NCBI GenBank assembly: GCA_045106985.1
Contig: JBGCFQ010000011.1
Span: 186,001-250,000 of the forward strand
DNA: 64,000 bases
Origin: JAUIET01 sp045106985
GTDB taxonomy: Bacteria > Pseudomonadota > Gammaproteobacteria > Pseudomonadales > JAUIET01
Direction of reading: 5' to 3'
The translations under genes were made by a program, and so were the position numbers. Within the stretch, counting starts at the first letter, position 1. Every line of letters begins with the position of its first letter. Below the pieces are notes generated by a model. That model was not told where the DNA came from, did no database searches, and saw only the letters and a list, made by a program, of their open reading frames with translations. This document shows positions 28,080-38,290 of the stretch, piece by piece.

Positions 28080-28691
28080 TTATAGAGAAATTCCGCCAAA
28101 AGACATAAAGCCCAATGACATCAAACCCACAGTAATAAATGTAATACCTAGACCTTCCAGCCCATCTGGCACATCACTGTATTTAAGTTTCTCACGAATG
28201 CCTGCAAGCAATGCAATTGCCAAAGCCCAGCCAACACCTGATCCAAAGCCGTAAACCACACTCTCCCCGAAAGTATAGTCGCGTTCCACCATCAATAAAG
28301 AGGCGCCCAATATTGCGCAGTTCACGGTAATCAACGGCAAGAATACGCCTAGCGCGTTATAGAGCGCTGGAAAGTACTTGTCTAGAATCATTTCCAGAAT
28401 TTGAACCATAGCGGCGATTACACCGATGTAGCTCAGAAACCCAAGAAAGCTCAAATCTACACCAGGCATGCCCGCCCAGGTAAGTGCGCCTTCAGCCAGC
28501 AACAAATTAAAAATCAGATTGTTTACCGGCACTGTAATGGTCAGCACAACCACGACAGCAACACCCAAGCCAACGGCCGTTTCAATTTTCTTTGAGACAG
28601 CAATAAATGTGCACATGCCCAGAAAGAAGGCCAGAGCCATGTTTTCAACAAAGACAGCCCGAACAAATAAACTTAACGATTGCTCAAGCAT
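28080..28691 (-). CDS. nqrE: Na+-NQR subunit E
   Basis: A 203-residue integral membrane subunit with six predicted helices, beginning LSLFVRAVFVENMALAFFLG; the conserved Cys residues in GMCTF and NCAILG contribute to the Fe centre shared with NqrD. It overlaps nqrD by 8 bp. Confidence 0.97.
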   Translation of the reverse strand: MLEQSLSLFVRAVFVENMALAFFLGMCTFIAVSKKIETAVGLGVAVVVVLTITVPVNNLIFNLLLAEGALTWAGMPGVDLSFLGFLSYIGVIAAMVQILEMILDKYFPALYNALGVFLPLITVNCAILGASLLMVERDYTFGESVVYGFGSGVGWALAIALLAGIREKLKYSDVPDGLEGLGITFITVGLMSLGFMSFGGISL

Positions 28692-29349
28692 GATGCGCTC
28701 CTGCAGTAGACTGAGGCTTAATTTCGAAATCGGCTTCTTCTACCTGCTCTGGCTGGTAGCTGCGCAGCAACCAGATAAACAAACCGATAATAAAGAACGC
28801 ACTAGGAGAAAGCAGCATAAGCCCGTTGGCTTGATACCAACCGCCGTTCTCAACTAACTCAAAGACGGTAAAGCCAAACAATGATCCGCTTCCAAGAAGT
28901 TCGCGGACTACGCCAACAAACAACAGAACCACGCTATAACCCAAGCCATTTCCTATGCCATCTATGAAGCTGGGCATCGGCGGGTTCTTCATGGCAAATG
29001 CTTCAGCTCTCCCCATCACAATACAGTTTGTGATGATCAAGCCAACGAAAACTGACAACGACTTACTCAAAGCATAAGCGTAGGCCTGAAGCACCTGATC
29101 CACAACAATCACCAGTGACGCGATAATCGTCATCTGCACGATAATACGAATACTAGAGGGTATGTGGTTTCGAATAAGCGATATGAACAAATTAGAGAAT
29201 GCAACAACTGCGGTGAGTGCAATACACATTACCAAGGTTGTATTTAAACTCGTGGTTACCGCTAAGGCTGAGCAAATCCCCAGTATCTGCAGCGCTATCG
29301 GGTTATTGTTGAATATCGGCGATATCAACACATCTTTTGAGTTCGACAT
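28684..29349 (-). CDS. nqrD: Na+-NQR subunit D
   Basis: A 221-residue membrane subunit homologous to NqrE, with the paired half-helix motifs LGICSALAVT and TNCIVMGRAEAFA that carry the conserved Cys residues. It lies 51 bp after nqrC and overlaps nqrE by 8 bp. Confidence 0.97.
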   Translation of the reverse strand: MSNSKDVLISPIFNNNPIALQILGICSALAVTTSLNTTLVMCIALTAVVAFSNLFISLIRNHIPSSIRIIVQMTIIASLVIVVDQVLQAYAYALSKSLSVFVGLIITNCIVMGRAEAFAMKNPPMPSFIDGIGNGLGYSVVLLFVGVVRELLGSGSLFGFTVFELVENGGWYQANGLMLLSPSAFFIIGLFIWLLRSYQPEQVEEADFEIKPQSTAGAHHA

Positions 29350-29400
29350 CTATGCCCTCGTCGTTTCAAGTATTTGTAAACCGTGATCCATCACATTCAT

Positions 29401-30195
29401 CTACCTTAGGCTTGCCAGCAAGGGACCATAGCCTTCAGGACCCAGCCAATACTGCATCATGTTATGCACGCCTCGGCTGGTGAGCGTGGCGCCAGACAAA
29501 CCGTCGATCTGATGGATAGCGGTATCACTATCCTGATTTACAGCGCCCTTGAGTACTTCTGTAGCCACAGAGCCGTCAGCTGCATAAATTTCTTTGCCTA
29601 TCCATGACGCTTTCCAGCTAGGGTCGTCAACCTTTGCGCCTAAGCCCGGTGTTTCTTTGTGCTCGTAGTAGCCCAAACCAGATACGGTATTCATATCGCC
29701 TTCTAAAGCCATAAAACCATACAGAGTGCCCCACAATCCGTAACCACGAATGGGCAGAACTATGCGCTCAATACCTTGCTCGTTTTCAATCAAATAGATA
29801 CTCGAATAGCGCTCTCTTCTACCGATGCTGGCTATGTCTGTGCCTCTAGCCAGTGCAGCTGACAGCGCAGGGTCTTTGGAAGCCTTGCGCTGATCGTACA
29901 GCGACACGTCAAAGCCTAAATCCGTGGCTTGCTGATCGGTGAGAAATACATTCGTATCCAAATCAGCCAATTTAACTGTGAACTCTCCAAAAAGCTTGGG
30001 TACATCTGCTTCGCTGTGCTCATCCTCTTTATAAAGGCCTGCTGCAGCCAATATGTTTTTGTTTCTGTCGAGCAGCTTATTTTCTGTTTGCAGTGATTTA
30101 AACGCGACAGCCGCACTGGACACCACAACAGAGCAAACTATGCAGACGAGTAACGCAACTATTAGCGTTTGTTTGACCGAATCTTTGTTAGACAC
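29401..30195 (-). CDS. nqrC: Na+-NQR subunit C
   Basis: A 264-residue subunit with one N-terminal membrane helix and a periplasmic FMN-binding domain. The FMN attachment motif SGATLTS is present near the C-terminus, with the acceptor Thr modified by ApbE. It overlaps nqrB by 8 bp. Confidence 0.97.
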   Translation of the reverse strand: MSNKDSVKQTLIVALLVCIVCSVVVSSAAVAFKSLQTENKLLDRNKNILAAAGLYKEDEHSEADVPKLFGEFTVKLADLDTNVFLTDQQATDLGFDVSLYDQRKASKDPALSAALARGTDIASIGRRERYSSIYLIENEQGIERIVLPIRGYGLWGTLYGFMALEGDMNTVSGLGYYEHKETPGLGAKVDDPSWKASWIGKEIYAADGSVATEVLKGAVNQDSDTAIHQIDGLSGATLTSRGVHNMMQYWLGPEGYGPLLASLR

Positions 30196-31405
30196 TGCGC
30201 GCTAACCTCCTCTTAATATTGGCCTGCACGACATAATTATCAATCAATGGCGCACATAAGTTGGAGAACAGTATCGCCAACATCATTCCTTCAGGGAATG
30301 CTGGGTTCACCACCCTAATTAGCACTACCATCACGCCAATTAGGCCACCAAATATCCATTTGCCGGTTTCAGTCATTGCCGCAGACACTGGATCTGTTGC
30401 CATAAACACCGTGCCAAACAAGAAGCCGCCTACCACCATGTGCCAGTACCAAGGTACGGCAAACATAGAGTTAGTTTCTGATCCAATGGCATTGAACATT
30501 AACGAGGTTGCAACCATACCGATGACAACGCCAGCCATAATGCGCCATGAGGCTATGCGAGTAAGGAGGAGATACGCCGCTCCGATTAGGATGGCAATAC
30601 CGGAAATTTCTCCAATTGAGCCTTGAATGTTGCCAAACAACGCATCAAACCAGGTTAACGCAGCGCCTGAGGGCTGCTGCAAAGCAGAGACTCCGCCAGA
30701 AGCGAGCTGGCTCAAGGGAGTTGCGCCCGAAAACCCGTCAACTGCAGTCCAAACTGTATCACCCGACATTTGCGCAGGGTAAGAGAAGAACAAGAACGCA
30801 CGACCTGTAAGCGCCGGGTTTAGGAAGTTCTTGCCAGTCCCGCCAAATACTTCTTTGCCAATCACCACACCAAAGCTAATTCCAAGAGCAACCTGCCATA
30901 ATGGGATGCTTGGCGGAACTATCAATGCAAACAGTACCGAGGTAACAAAAAAGCCCTCATTGATTTCGTGATTACGCTTTACAGCAAACAACAGCTCCCA
31001 GGCAATACCCACAACAAAAGTGGTTATATAAATGGGTAGAAAGTAACATGCGCCATGCCAGAAGCAATCCCACAAGCTATTAGGATCGTAGCCGGCTAAC
31101 AAGCTAATCAAGGCACCGTGCCAATCGTTAACTTCGGTAATGCCCATCGCTGCCATTGCCGTATTGGCCTGAAAACCCAGGTTATACATGCCGTAAAACA
31201 TAGCCGGGAACGTCGCCAGCCATACGGTAATCATTACCCTCTTAAGATCTAAACCATCTCTTACATGAGCAGCGGACCCAGTGACTGTAGAGGGCTGGAA
31301 GAAAAATGTATCGAACATTTCATATAAAGGGAAAAGCGACTCAAGCTTGCCGCCCTTTGTAAAATTAGGTTCGATCTTCTGGAAGAAGTTTTGAATAGCT
31401 TTCAT
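30188..31405 (-). CDS. nqrB: Na+-NQR subunit B
   Basis: A 405-residue membrane subunit that carries covalent FMN and riboflavin and forms the Na+ channel. The FMN motif is DGFSGATPLSQLA; the N-terminal part (FFQPSTVTGSAAHVRDGLDLKR) and the GKEVFGGTGKNFLNPALTGRAFLF stretch in two parts are typical of the RnfD/NqrB family. It starts directly after nqrA. Confidence 0.97.
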   Translation of the reverse strand: MKAIQNFFQKIEPNFTKGGKLESLFPLYEMFDTFFFQPSTVTGSAAHVRDGLDLKRVMITVWLATFPAMFYGMYNLGFQANTAMAAMGITEVNDWHGALISLLAGYDPNSLWDCFWHGACYFLPIYITTFVVGIAWELLFAVKRNHEINEGFFVTSVLFALIVPPSIPLWQVALGISFGVVIGKEVFGGTGKNFLNPALTGRAFLFFSYPAQMSGDTVWTAVDGFSGATPLSQLASGGVSALQQPSGAALTWFDALFGNIQGSIGEISGIAILIGAAYLLLTRIASWRIMAGVVIGMVATSLMFNAIGSETNSMFAVPWYWHMVVGGFLFGTVFMATDPVSAAMTETGKWIFGGLIGVMVVLIRVVNPAFPEGMMLAILFSNLCAPLIDNYVVQANIKRRLARSV

Positions 31406-32752
31406 CTAACCTTCCTTCTCAATGCGAGTAAGGTTGTCGCGCAACACTCGCCCAAATTCGTACTTACCTGGGCACACATAGCTGCACAGACCAAGGTCCT
31501 CTTCGTCCAACTCAAGTGCGCCTAGACTCTGAGCCATTTCGAGATCGCCTACTACCAATGCTTTTAACAGGGGAGTAGCCAACACATCGAGGGGCATAAC
31601 ACTCTCATAAGCGCCGATTGGGACTATCGCCCTCTCACTGCCATTGGTGTTGGTATTCATAGCAAAGGTCTTACCCTTGCCGAACCAATGCGAAAGGTAA
31701 ATTGGCTTAGCGGAGTGCCTATTGACCCCTGGAGAAGCCCAGCCCATAAACTCGCGCTCATGCCCTTCTTTCAAAACACACACTTGATTATGGTAGCGAC
31801 CAAGATAGTTCATTGCGCCGCTGCCGATACGACCGGCCAAAACCGAGCCAGAAATTAGCCGCAGCTCGCCAGGAGCCAATTCACCAGCGGTTAGTTGGTC
31901 CAGATTTACACCTATACGAGTGCGTAGCAGGCGAGGCTTGTTCACCATTGGACCTGCCAAGGCCACAACGCGCTCTGTTGACAAGCGTCCCTCAGTGAAC
32001 AGTTTGCCAATAGCAATAACGTCTTGATACCCAATCGTCCACACTGTCTTAGCTGAATGAACCGGGTCAAGATGATGAATATGGGTACCTACCAAACCTG
32101 CAGGATGCGGGCCGGCGAACGAAGAATAATTAACACCTACTATATTGGCATCAACCACTCCATTATTATCGGCGGTGATAACGTGAACTGGCCCGCTGCC
32201 TAGCTTGCTAAGCACTGTGAGACCATTACTGAATGATTTTTGCTCTGCAGCAATCACCACAGCTGGATTTCCTGCCAATGGGTTTGTGTCAATTGCAGTG
32301 ACAAATATGGAGCTAGCCTTAGTAGCTGGCGCAGGAACCTTACTAAAAGGGCGCGTCCGCAGAGCAGTCCAAAGACCAGACTCAACAAGGTTATCCCGCG
32401 CTTCTTCAGGGGTTAGCTTGTTGAGACCTTCTACGCTGTACTGGCTAAATTCGAGAGGCTCATCGTCTTCAACATCAATAATCAATGACTCGAATACCCG
32501 CTTCGCACCTCGATTAATGCTTGCGACCGTGCCTGTGGCTGGCGCGGTGTATTTAACACCTTCGGTTTTCTTGTCGGTGAAAAGTACTTGGCCGGTTCGA
32601 ACTCTCTCACCTTCTTTGACTAACATTGTCGGCCTCATGCCGACATAGTCATAACCAAGCAACGCGACCGATCTGGCCCGCGCTGCCTCTTCAACTTGGT
32701 TTTCTGGCGCCCCACTGATTGGAATGTCCAAACCTTTATTGATAGTGATCAT
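31406..32752 (-). CDS. nqrA: Na+-NQR subunit A
   Basis: A 448-residue cytoplasmic subunit needed for quinone binding, starting MITINKGLDIPISGAPEN. The YTAPATGTVASINRGAKR segment is the lipoyl-like fold found in NqrA/RnfC. It is the first gene of the nqrABCDEF-apbE-nqrM operon; about 280 bp separate it from gap. In that gap the minus strand contains TATTATACT, a plausible -10, with no convincing -35. Confidence 0.97.
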   Translation of the reverse strand: MITINKGLDIPISGAPENQVEEAARARSVALLGYDYVGMRPTMLVKEGERVRTGQVLFTDKKTEGVKYTAPATGTVASINRGAKRVFESLIIDVEDDEPLEFSQYSVEGLNKLTPEEARDNLVESGLWTALRTRPFSKVPAPATKASSIFVTAIDTNPLAGNPAVVIAAEQKSFSNGLTVLSKLGSGPVHVITADNNGVVDANIVGVNYSSFAGPHPAGLVGTHIHHLDPVHSAKTVWTIGYQDVIAIGKLFTEGRLSTERVVALAGPMVNKPRLLRTRIGVNLDQLTAGELAPGELRLISGSVLAGRIGSGAMNYLGRYHNQVCVLKEGHEREFMGWASPGVNRHSAKPIYLSHWFGKGKTFAMNTNTNGSERAIVPIGAYESVMPLDVLATPLLKALVVGDLEMAQSLGALELDEEDLGLCSYVCPGKYEFGRVLRDNLTRIEKEG

Positions 32753-33032
32753 CGAATGCGCTGTGCTCCTAACACGTGGTCTTCCAGACCTGCCTTGGTT
32801 CGATCAATACACATAGCGGTATTTAACGAACCTTCTATTTGCCGACGAGAACCGTCAAGCGAGGCCTGGTTTTTGGTGCGCGCAGTATAATAGGCATTAC
32901 TTCGAAAGGCTACCTAAGCATCTGCTTTTAAAGCGTTATTTATTGGCCTTGTCGAAACGCAGCCACCAAACAACAAGTACTTAAACGAACGCCACCGAAA
33001 AAATCCGGCGACGCACTCCTTACCTCCCCTAT

Positions 33033-34490
33033 TCAGGCAGGGTATGTGACGTATTTAATAGCCGCCATTTGCTCTACCAGCCGATGTACTTGGCAGGTAT
33101 AGCCAAATTCATTGTCATACCAGAAGTACAATACAACATGATTGCCATTCACAATCGTCGCCTTCGCATCAAAAATGCAAGCTTTACGAGACCCAACAAA
33201 ATCAGTTGAGACGACCTCTGGTGAAGCGGTGTAGTCAATTTGTCGACTTAGATCCGAATGCAGCGCTACATCACGCATAAATTCGTTAACTTCTTCAACA
33301 CTGGTTTCTTTTTCAAGGGTCAAATTCAAAATCGCCATAGACACATTGGGTGTTGGTACTCGAATGGCGTTACCGGTTAATTTACCTGCCATTACCGGCA
33401 ACACTTTCGCGACGGCTTTAACCGCACCCGTTTCGGTTAGCACCATATTCAATGGCGCGCTGCGACCCCGCCGATCACCTTTGTGGTAATTGTCGATCAA
33501 GTTTTGATCATTCGTATAGGCATGAACAGTCTCTACATGCCCATTCAATACAGTGAATTTATCGTTCAATGCTTTCAGTGGTGGAGTGATTGCATTGGTT
33601 GTGCACGAAGCTGCCGATACAATGCGGTCGTTTGCAGTAAGAATATCGTTGTTAATGCCATATACGATGTTGGGAACATTGCCCTTTGCCGGTGCCGTGA
33701 GAATAACGCTCTTTACGCCTTTACTCTTGAGGTGCAACCCGAGCGCTTCGTCGTCACGCCATTTTCCTGTGTTATCTACAACTATAGCGTTATCAATACC
33801 ATAGGCTGTGTAATCAATTTCATCAGGCGCACTGGCGTAAATCACTTTAATTTCGTTGCCATTGGCAACAAAAGACTGACGCTCCTCATCCACACGAATG
33901 GTGCCATCGAATGGGCCATGAACCGAATCACGACGCAGCAAGCTTGCCCTCTTGATAAGGTCGTTCTCTCCACCCTTTCGAACAACAATTGCTCGCAATC
34001 GCAAAGCATCTCCAGCACCGACTTTTTCCACCAATAACCGGGCCATCAGTCGGCCAATACGGCCGAATCCGAATAAAACGACATCCTGAGGCTCGTTCAA
34101 AGGCAGCTTGGTATTAGACAGAATTTCAGGCAGCTTTAACTCGAGAAATTCTCTAGCAGACTTCCCATTGCCTTCATTCATGAACTCAACAGCCAATAAG
34201 CCGATGTCTATGTGTGCAGGACCAGGGTCTAACTCGCTAAGAGCTTGAAGCAAAGGATAGGTTTCGAACTCTGACAGTTCGTTTTGCTCAACCTGACGAA
34301 CAAAGCGATGTGCTTTCATAATGTTCATTACGGATTGGCCTACCAACGAACGTCCGTAAATGAATGTTTTCACATTTTTCCGACGATACAATTCCCCGAC
34401 CAAAGGAATCATCCCTTCTGCTAACGCTTCCCGCTCTTTCCAGTCGGCAAAATAATCGTCTGGACGTTCTCTTCTTTGTTCCGTAGTCAT
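33033..34490 (-). CDS. gap: Long-form glyceraldehyde-3-phosphate dehydrogenase with N-terminal extension
   Basis: A 485-residue protein, about 150 longer than ordinary GAPDH. The first 125 or so residues are an extra helical domain (RERPDDYFADWKEREALAEG). The NAD-binding start VVLFGFGRIGRLMARLLVEK lies near residue 135, and the catalytic motif is SAASCTTNAITP. Such long GAPDHs occur beside nqrA and mfd in Pseudomonas and other gammaproteobacteria. The extension's role is not known to me. A weak hairpin (CGCC/GGCG, 32990-33010) follows the gene on this strand. Confidence 0.9.
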   Translation of the reverse strand: MTTEQRRERPDDYFADWKEREALAEGMIPLVGELYRRKNVKTFIYGRSLVGQSVMNIMKAHRFVRQVEQNELSEFETYPLLQALSELDPGPAHIDIGLLAVEFMNEGNGKSAREFLELKLPEILSNTKLPLNEPQDVVLFGFGRIGRLMARLLVEKVGAGDALRLRAIVVRKGGENDLIKRASLLRRDSVHGPFDGTIRVDEERQSFVANGNEIKVIYASAPDEIDYTAYGIDNAIVVDNTGKWRDDEALGLHLKSKGVKSVILTAPAKGNVPNIVYGINNDILTANDRIVSAASCTTNAITPPLKALNDKFTVLNGHVETVHAYTNDQNLIDNYHKGDRRGRSAPLNMVLTETGAVKAVAKVLPVMAGKLTGNAIRVPTPNVSMAILNLTLEKETSVEEVNEFMRDVALHSDLSRQIDYTASPEVVSTDFVGSRKACIFDAKATIVNGNHVVLYFWYDNEFGYTCQVHRLVEQMAAIKYVTYPA

Positions 34491-34718
34491 GAAAAACCTG
34501 TATTTACCCGTTAAATCCGAAGCGCCCGCGGGGTGAGACCCAGCAGGCGCATATTATCTTTGCAAGAATGTCCAATTACAACCGTGATTCCTTCTCTAGA
34601 GCCAGAAGTTGTAAGCTAGCTGGAGCGTGCTTGCTCTTTTCTGAGTATAGACGCTGCCCCGCAATCGGCTAATCGGGTAACATGCCGTTTTTTTCGCCAT
34701 TCAGTCACGAAGTATTTC

Positions 34719-37700
34719 ATGCCACAGACTAGCCAGAGTATTTTTGAACCACATTTGCCACGCTCTGAGCGTGAACGCAGCGAATGGCCACCGCTTCCCG
34801 CGGCCTCGCGCGCGCTGGCTATTTCTGCAGCAGCACTTAAGCACAAAGGTTTAACGCTTGTGGTGTGCGCAGACAGTGGCGCCAGTCTGCAACTAGAAGA
34901 CGAGTTGCAGTTCTTTTGCGCTAGCGAAGCTATTGAGGTACTTCACCTGCCAGACTGGGAAACACTTCCATACGACAGCTTCTCGCCCCATCAGGACATA
35001 ATTTCTGATCGCCTGCAAACCTTGCACCGACTGCACAACAATACAGAGTCACAGCACGCTATTCTCGTTGTGCCCATATCTGCAATGATGCAAACCACAA
35101 CAGCACCGGAATACATTACAAAGAACAGTCTGGTTTTAGCGCAAGGCCAGTCACTGGAAGTAGAGCGATTTCGGCGGTCGCTCACAGAGAGCGGATACAA
35201 CTGTGTCGAAAGCGTCTTTGAACACGGCGAGTTCGCTGTGCGCGGTTCCATTATAGACTTGTTCCCCATGGGCAGTGACGCTCCTGTTCGGATAGAACTA
35301 TTTGACGACGAAGTAGAATCGCTGCGCTTTTTTGACACTGAAAGCCAGCGCACAACCGAAAAGCTTGAGAACATTTCCTTATTACCTGCAAAAGAATTTC
35401 CGCTCGACGCGGAAGGCATCGCGAGGTTTCGACGACGATGGCACGAATCGTTTTCAGTAGACCACTCTGCCTGCACCGTTTACCAGGACATCAGTGCAGG
35501 CTTGGCCAGTGCAGGAATCGAATATTACTTGCCTTTGTTTTTCGATCGACGTTACAGCCTGCTAGACCATTTAAACTCGGACGTTTTACTGATCACCGAA
35601 CCTGAAATACACAGCGCTGCAGAGAACTTTCTTGAAGAGGTCGTTAAACGATTCGAGGAATATGGAATTGACAGAACGCGTCCATTGCTGCCACCGGAAC
35701 AAGTGTTCTTGCGCGTGGAGGAACTGTTTTCCGCATTTAAAGGCTTCAAACAAGTAGTACTTAGCAAGCCCGAAGGTGATGTCGCCGCTAATACCGCCGC
35801 TGCATGGCAAGACCTGGAGATTGATCGTCGAGCAACCGAGCCTCTGCATCGATTGTCTGAAACCATGCATCAGTACCATGACTCAAACCCTAACGGTCGA
35901 ATTTTGTTTTGCGCCGAATCGGCAGGCAGGCTAAACACCATGGAAGGCCAGCTGAACAGTATTGGCATTGAAACCAAAACACTCACTAGCTGGCAGGACT
36001 TTCTTAGCGACGACGCGCGCTTCAGCTTATCCGTCGCACCCTTGTTGGCTGGTTGCAGGCTTGATTATGACAACCTTGGCATAATTTGCGAAGACCAGCT
36101 GGCTGGCAACCAGGTTCGGCAACGCGCCAAGCAGGAAAACGATTCCATCGTCAACCCTGACTTGTTAATCAAGAATCTAACCGAACTGCATCTAAATGCA
36201 CCCGTGGTGCATATCGAGCATGGAGTGGGTCGATACCGCGGGCTGGTGATTCTGGAAATTGATGGCCAGGCGGCCGAGTTTCTGCACTTGGAATACGCGG
36301 ACGAATCGAAGTTGTACGTACCAGTTGCATCTTTGCATTTCATCAACCGCTACCTCGGAGCAGATGAGGATTCTGCCCCTCTCCACCGGCTAGGTACGGA
36401 GCAATGGGCCCGAGCAAGAAAGAAAGCCGCTCAACAGGTATCTGACGTTGCCGCTGAATTATTACTGATAAATGCCAAGCGTGCAGCGCGGCCTGGGTTC
36501 GTTTTTAAAAACCCAGGAGAAGACTACCGACGCTTTGCCGACAGCTTTGCCTTTGAGGAAACACCAGACCAACAAAGCGCTATCGATGCTGTGCTAAGTG
36601 ACATGTATTCCAACAACCCAATGGACAGGCTGGTTTGTGGCGACGTAGGTTTTGGCAAAACAGAAGTAGCACTAAGAGCTGCGTTTGTAGCCGCACAAAG
36701 CGGCAAACAAATCGCTGTGCTTGTACCAACAACGTTGTTGGCGCAGCAGCATTATGAAACGTTCAATGATCGCTTTGCGGATTGGCCCATCAATATTGGC
36801 GTATTGTCACGCTTCAAAAGCAACAAAGAGCAGTCCGAAACTATTGCCGCTCTAGCAAACGGAAAGCTAGACATAGTGATAGGCACACACAAGCTTCTGC
36901 AAAAAGAAATACGCTATAAGTCTTTGGGCTTACTTGTTATCGACGAAGAGCACCGCTTTGGCGTAAAACAAAAAGAATCTTTAAAGGCTATGCGCAGCGA
37001 AGTAGATATTCTCACGCTCACTGCCACGCCTATTCCCAGAACACTGAACATGGCCATGTCGGGGCTTCGTGACTTATCTATTATTGCCAGCCCTCCTGCT
37101 AAACGCTTATCGATTAAAACATTCGTTCGCGAGTACCACAAGCCAGTAGCCCGCGAGGCCATACTGCGGGAAATACTCCGCGGAGGACAAGTCTACTTCC
37201 TGCACAACGAAGTAAAGGATATTGAGAAGACCGCTGAACAGATTCGCGAACTAGTGCCCGAAGCCCGGTGCGCGGTCGCTCATGGCCAGATGCCTGAACG
37301 GCAATTAGAACGAATAATGTCTGACTTTTACCATAGACGCTTTAACGTGCTGATCTGCACCACAATTATTGAAACAGGCATCGATGTCCCTAGCGCCAAC
37401 ACAATTATTATAGAGCGAGCTGATAAGTTTGGGCTGGCGCAGTTGCACCAGTTACGTGGGCGAGTTGGCCGCTCACACCACCAGGCTTACGCCTATTTGT
37501 TTACACCGCACCCTAAAGCGCTAACGAAAGATGCAGAAAAGCGCCTCGAAGCAATAGAGCAAGCTGGCGACCTTGGTGCGGGCTTTACCTTGGCCACCCA
37601 CGATCTAGAGATTCGCGGCGCCGGTGAGCTTCTGGGCGATGAACAGAGCGGCCAGATTCAGAACGTTGGATTCAGCCTATACATGGAGATGCTGGATCGA

Positions 37701-38204
37701 GCTGTTCGAGCGCTGCAAAGTGGCGAGCAAATCGATTTGGAAACACCAGCAAACATCGGCGGCGAAATAAACTTGCGAGTTCCGGCACTGATTCCCGACG
37801 CTTATCTACCAGATGTTCACAGCCGCTTGATTTTATACAAGCGAATTTCTTCGGTTGAAAGTGAAGACGACATAATTTCCTTACGTGAAGAAATGATCGA
37901 TCGTTTCGGCCCGATACCAGACGGTGTCAAGAACCTGTTTCGGATTTCTGCCCTACGCCTGCGGGCGATAAGCATAGGTATTGAAAAAATAGATTGCGGA
38001 CCAAAATACGGTCGGCTGGAATTTAGCAAGCAAACCTCGGTAGATCCGATGGTGCTTGTTGGGCTCGTGCAAAAGCAAAGCCTGACCTACAAAATGGAAG
38101 GCGCTAACGCACTAAAGTTCAACGAATCACTCGAAGATGCCGATCAGCGCTTTACATTCGTTAACCAACTGATGGAATTATTAGACAGCAAGGAAACGGT
38201 GTGA
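34719..38204 (+). CDS. mfd: Transcription-repair coupling factor Mfd
   Basis: Removes RNA polymerase stalled at lesions and recruits UvrA. It has 1161 residues, full length. The UvrB-like N-terminal module has VLHLPDWETLPYDSFSPHQD; the RNA polymerase-interaction domain follows around residues 490-560 (VHIEHGVGRYRGLV); the RecG-like helicase has Walker A CGDVGFGKTEVA near residue 640, DEEH near 742, and motif VI QLRGRVGRSHHQAYAYL; the TRCF C-terminal domain ends the protein. It is divergent from gap. Confidence 0.97.
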   Translation: MPQTSQSIFEPHLPRSERERSEWPPLPAASRALAISAAALKHKGLTLVVCADSGASLQLEDELQFFCASEAIEVLHLPDWETLPYDSFSPHQDIISDRLQTLHRLHNNTESQHAILVVPISAMMQTTTAPEYITKNSLVLAQGQSLEVERFRRSLTESGYNCVESVFEHGEFAVRGSIIDLFPMGSDAPVRIELFDDEVESLRFFDTESQRTTEKLENISLLPAKEFPLDAEGIARFRRRWHESFSVDHSACTVYQDISAGLASAGIEYYLPLFFDRRYSLLDHLNSDVLLITEPEIHSAAENFLEEVVKRFEEYGIDRTRPLLPPEQVFLRVEELFSAFKGFKQVVLSKPEGDVAANTAAAWQDLEIDRRATEPLHRLSETMHQYHDSNPNGRILFCAESAGRLNTMEGQLNSIGIETKTLTSWQDFLSDDARFSLSVAPLLAGCRLDYDNLGIICEDQLAGNQVRQRAKQENDSIVNPDLLIKNLTELHLNAPVVHIEHGVGRYRGLVILEIDGQAAEFLHLEYADESKLYVPVASLHFINRYLGADEDSAPLHRLGTEQWARARKKAAQQVSDVAAELLLINAKRAARPGFVFKNPGEDYRRFADSFAFEETPDQQSAIDAVLSDMYSNNPMDRLVCGDVGFGKTEVALRAAFVAAQSGKQIAVLVPTTLLAQQHYETFNDRFADWPINIGVLSRFKSNKEQSETIAALANGKLDIVIGTHKLLQKEIRYKSLGLLVIDEEHRFGVKQKESLKAMRSEVDILTLTATPIPRTLNMAMSGLRDLSIIASPPAKRLSIKTFVREYHKPVAREAILREILRGGQVYFLHNEVKDIEKTAEQIRELVPEARCAVAHGQMPERQLERIMSDFYHRRFNVLICTTIIETGIDVPSANTIIIERADKFGLAQLHQLRGRVGRSHHQAYAYLFTPHPKALTKDAEKRLEAIEQAGDLGAGFTLATHDLEIRGAGELLGDEQSGQIQNVGFSLYMEMLDRAVRALQSGEQIDLETPANIGGEINLRVPALIPDAYLPDVHSRLILYKRISSVESEDDIISLREEMIDRFGPIPDGVKNLFRISALRLRAISIGIEKIDCGPKYGRLEFSKQTSVDPMVLVGLVQKQSLTYKMEGANALKFNESLEDADQRFTFVNQLMELLDSKETV

Positions 38205-38290
38205 ATGCTACTATCCTAATCGATTTCTATATCCGTCAGCTACGATCATGGCCTAATACTATTTGTGCCACATATAGAGGAAGTAAGTTC

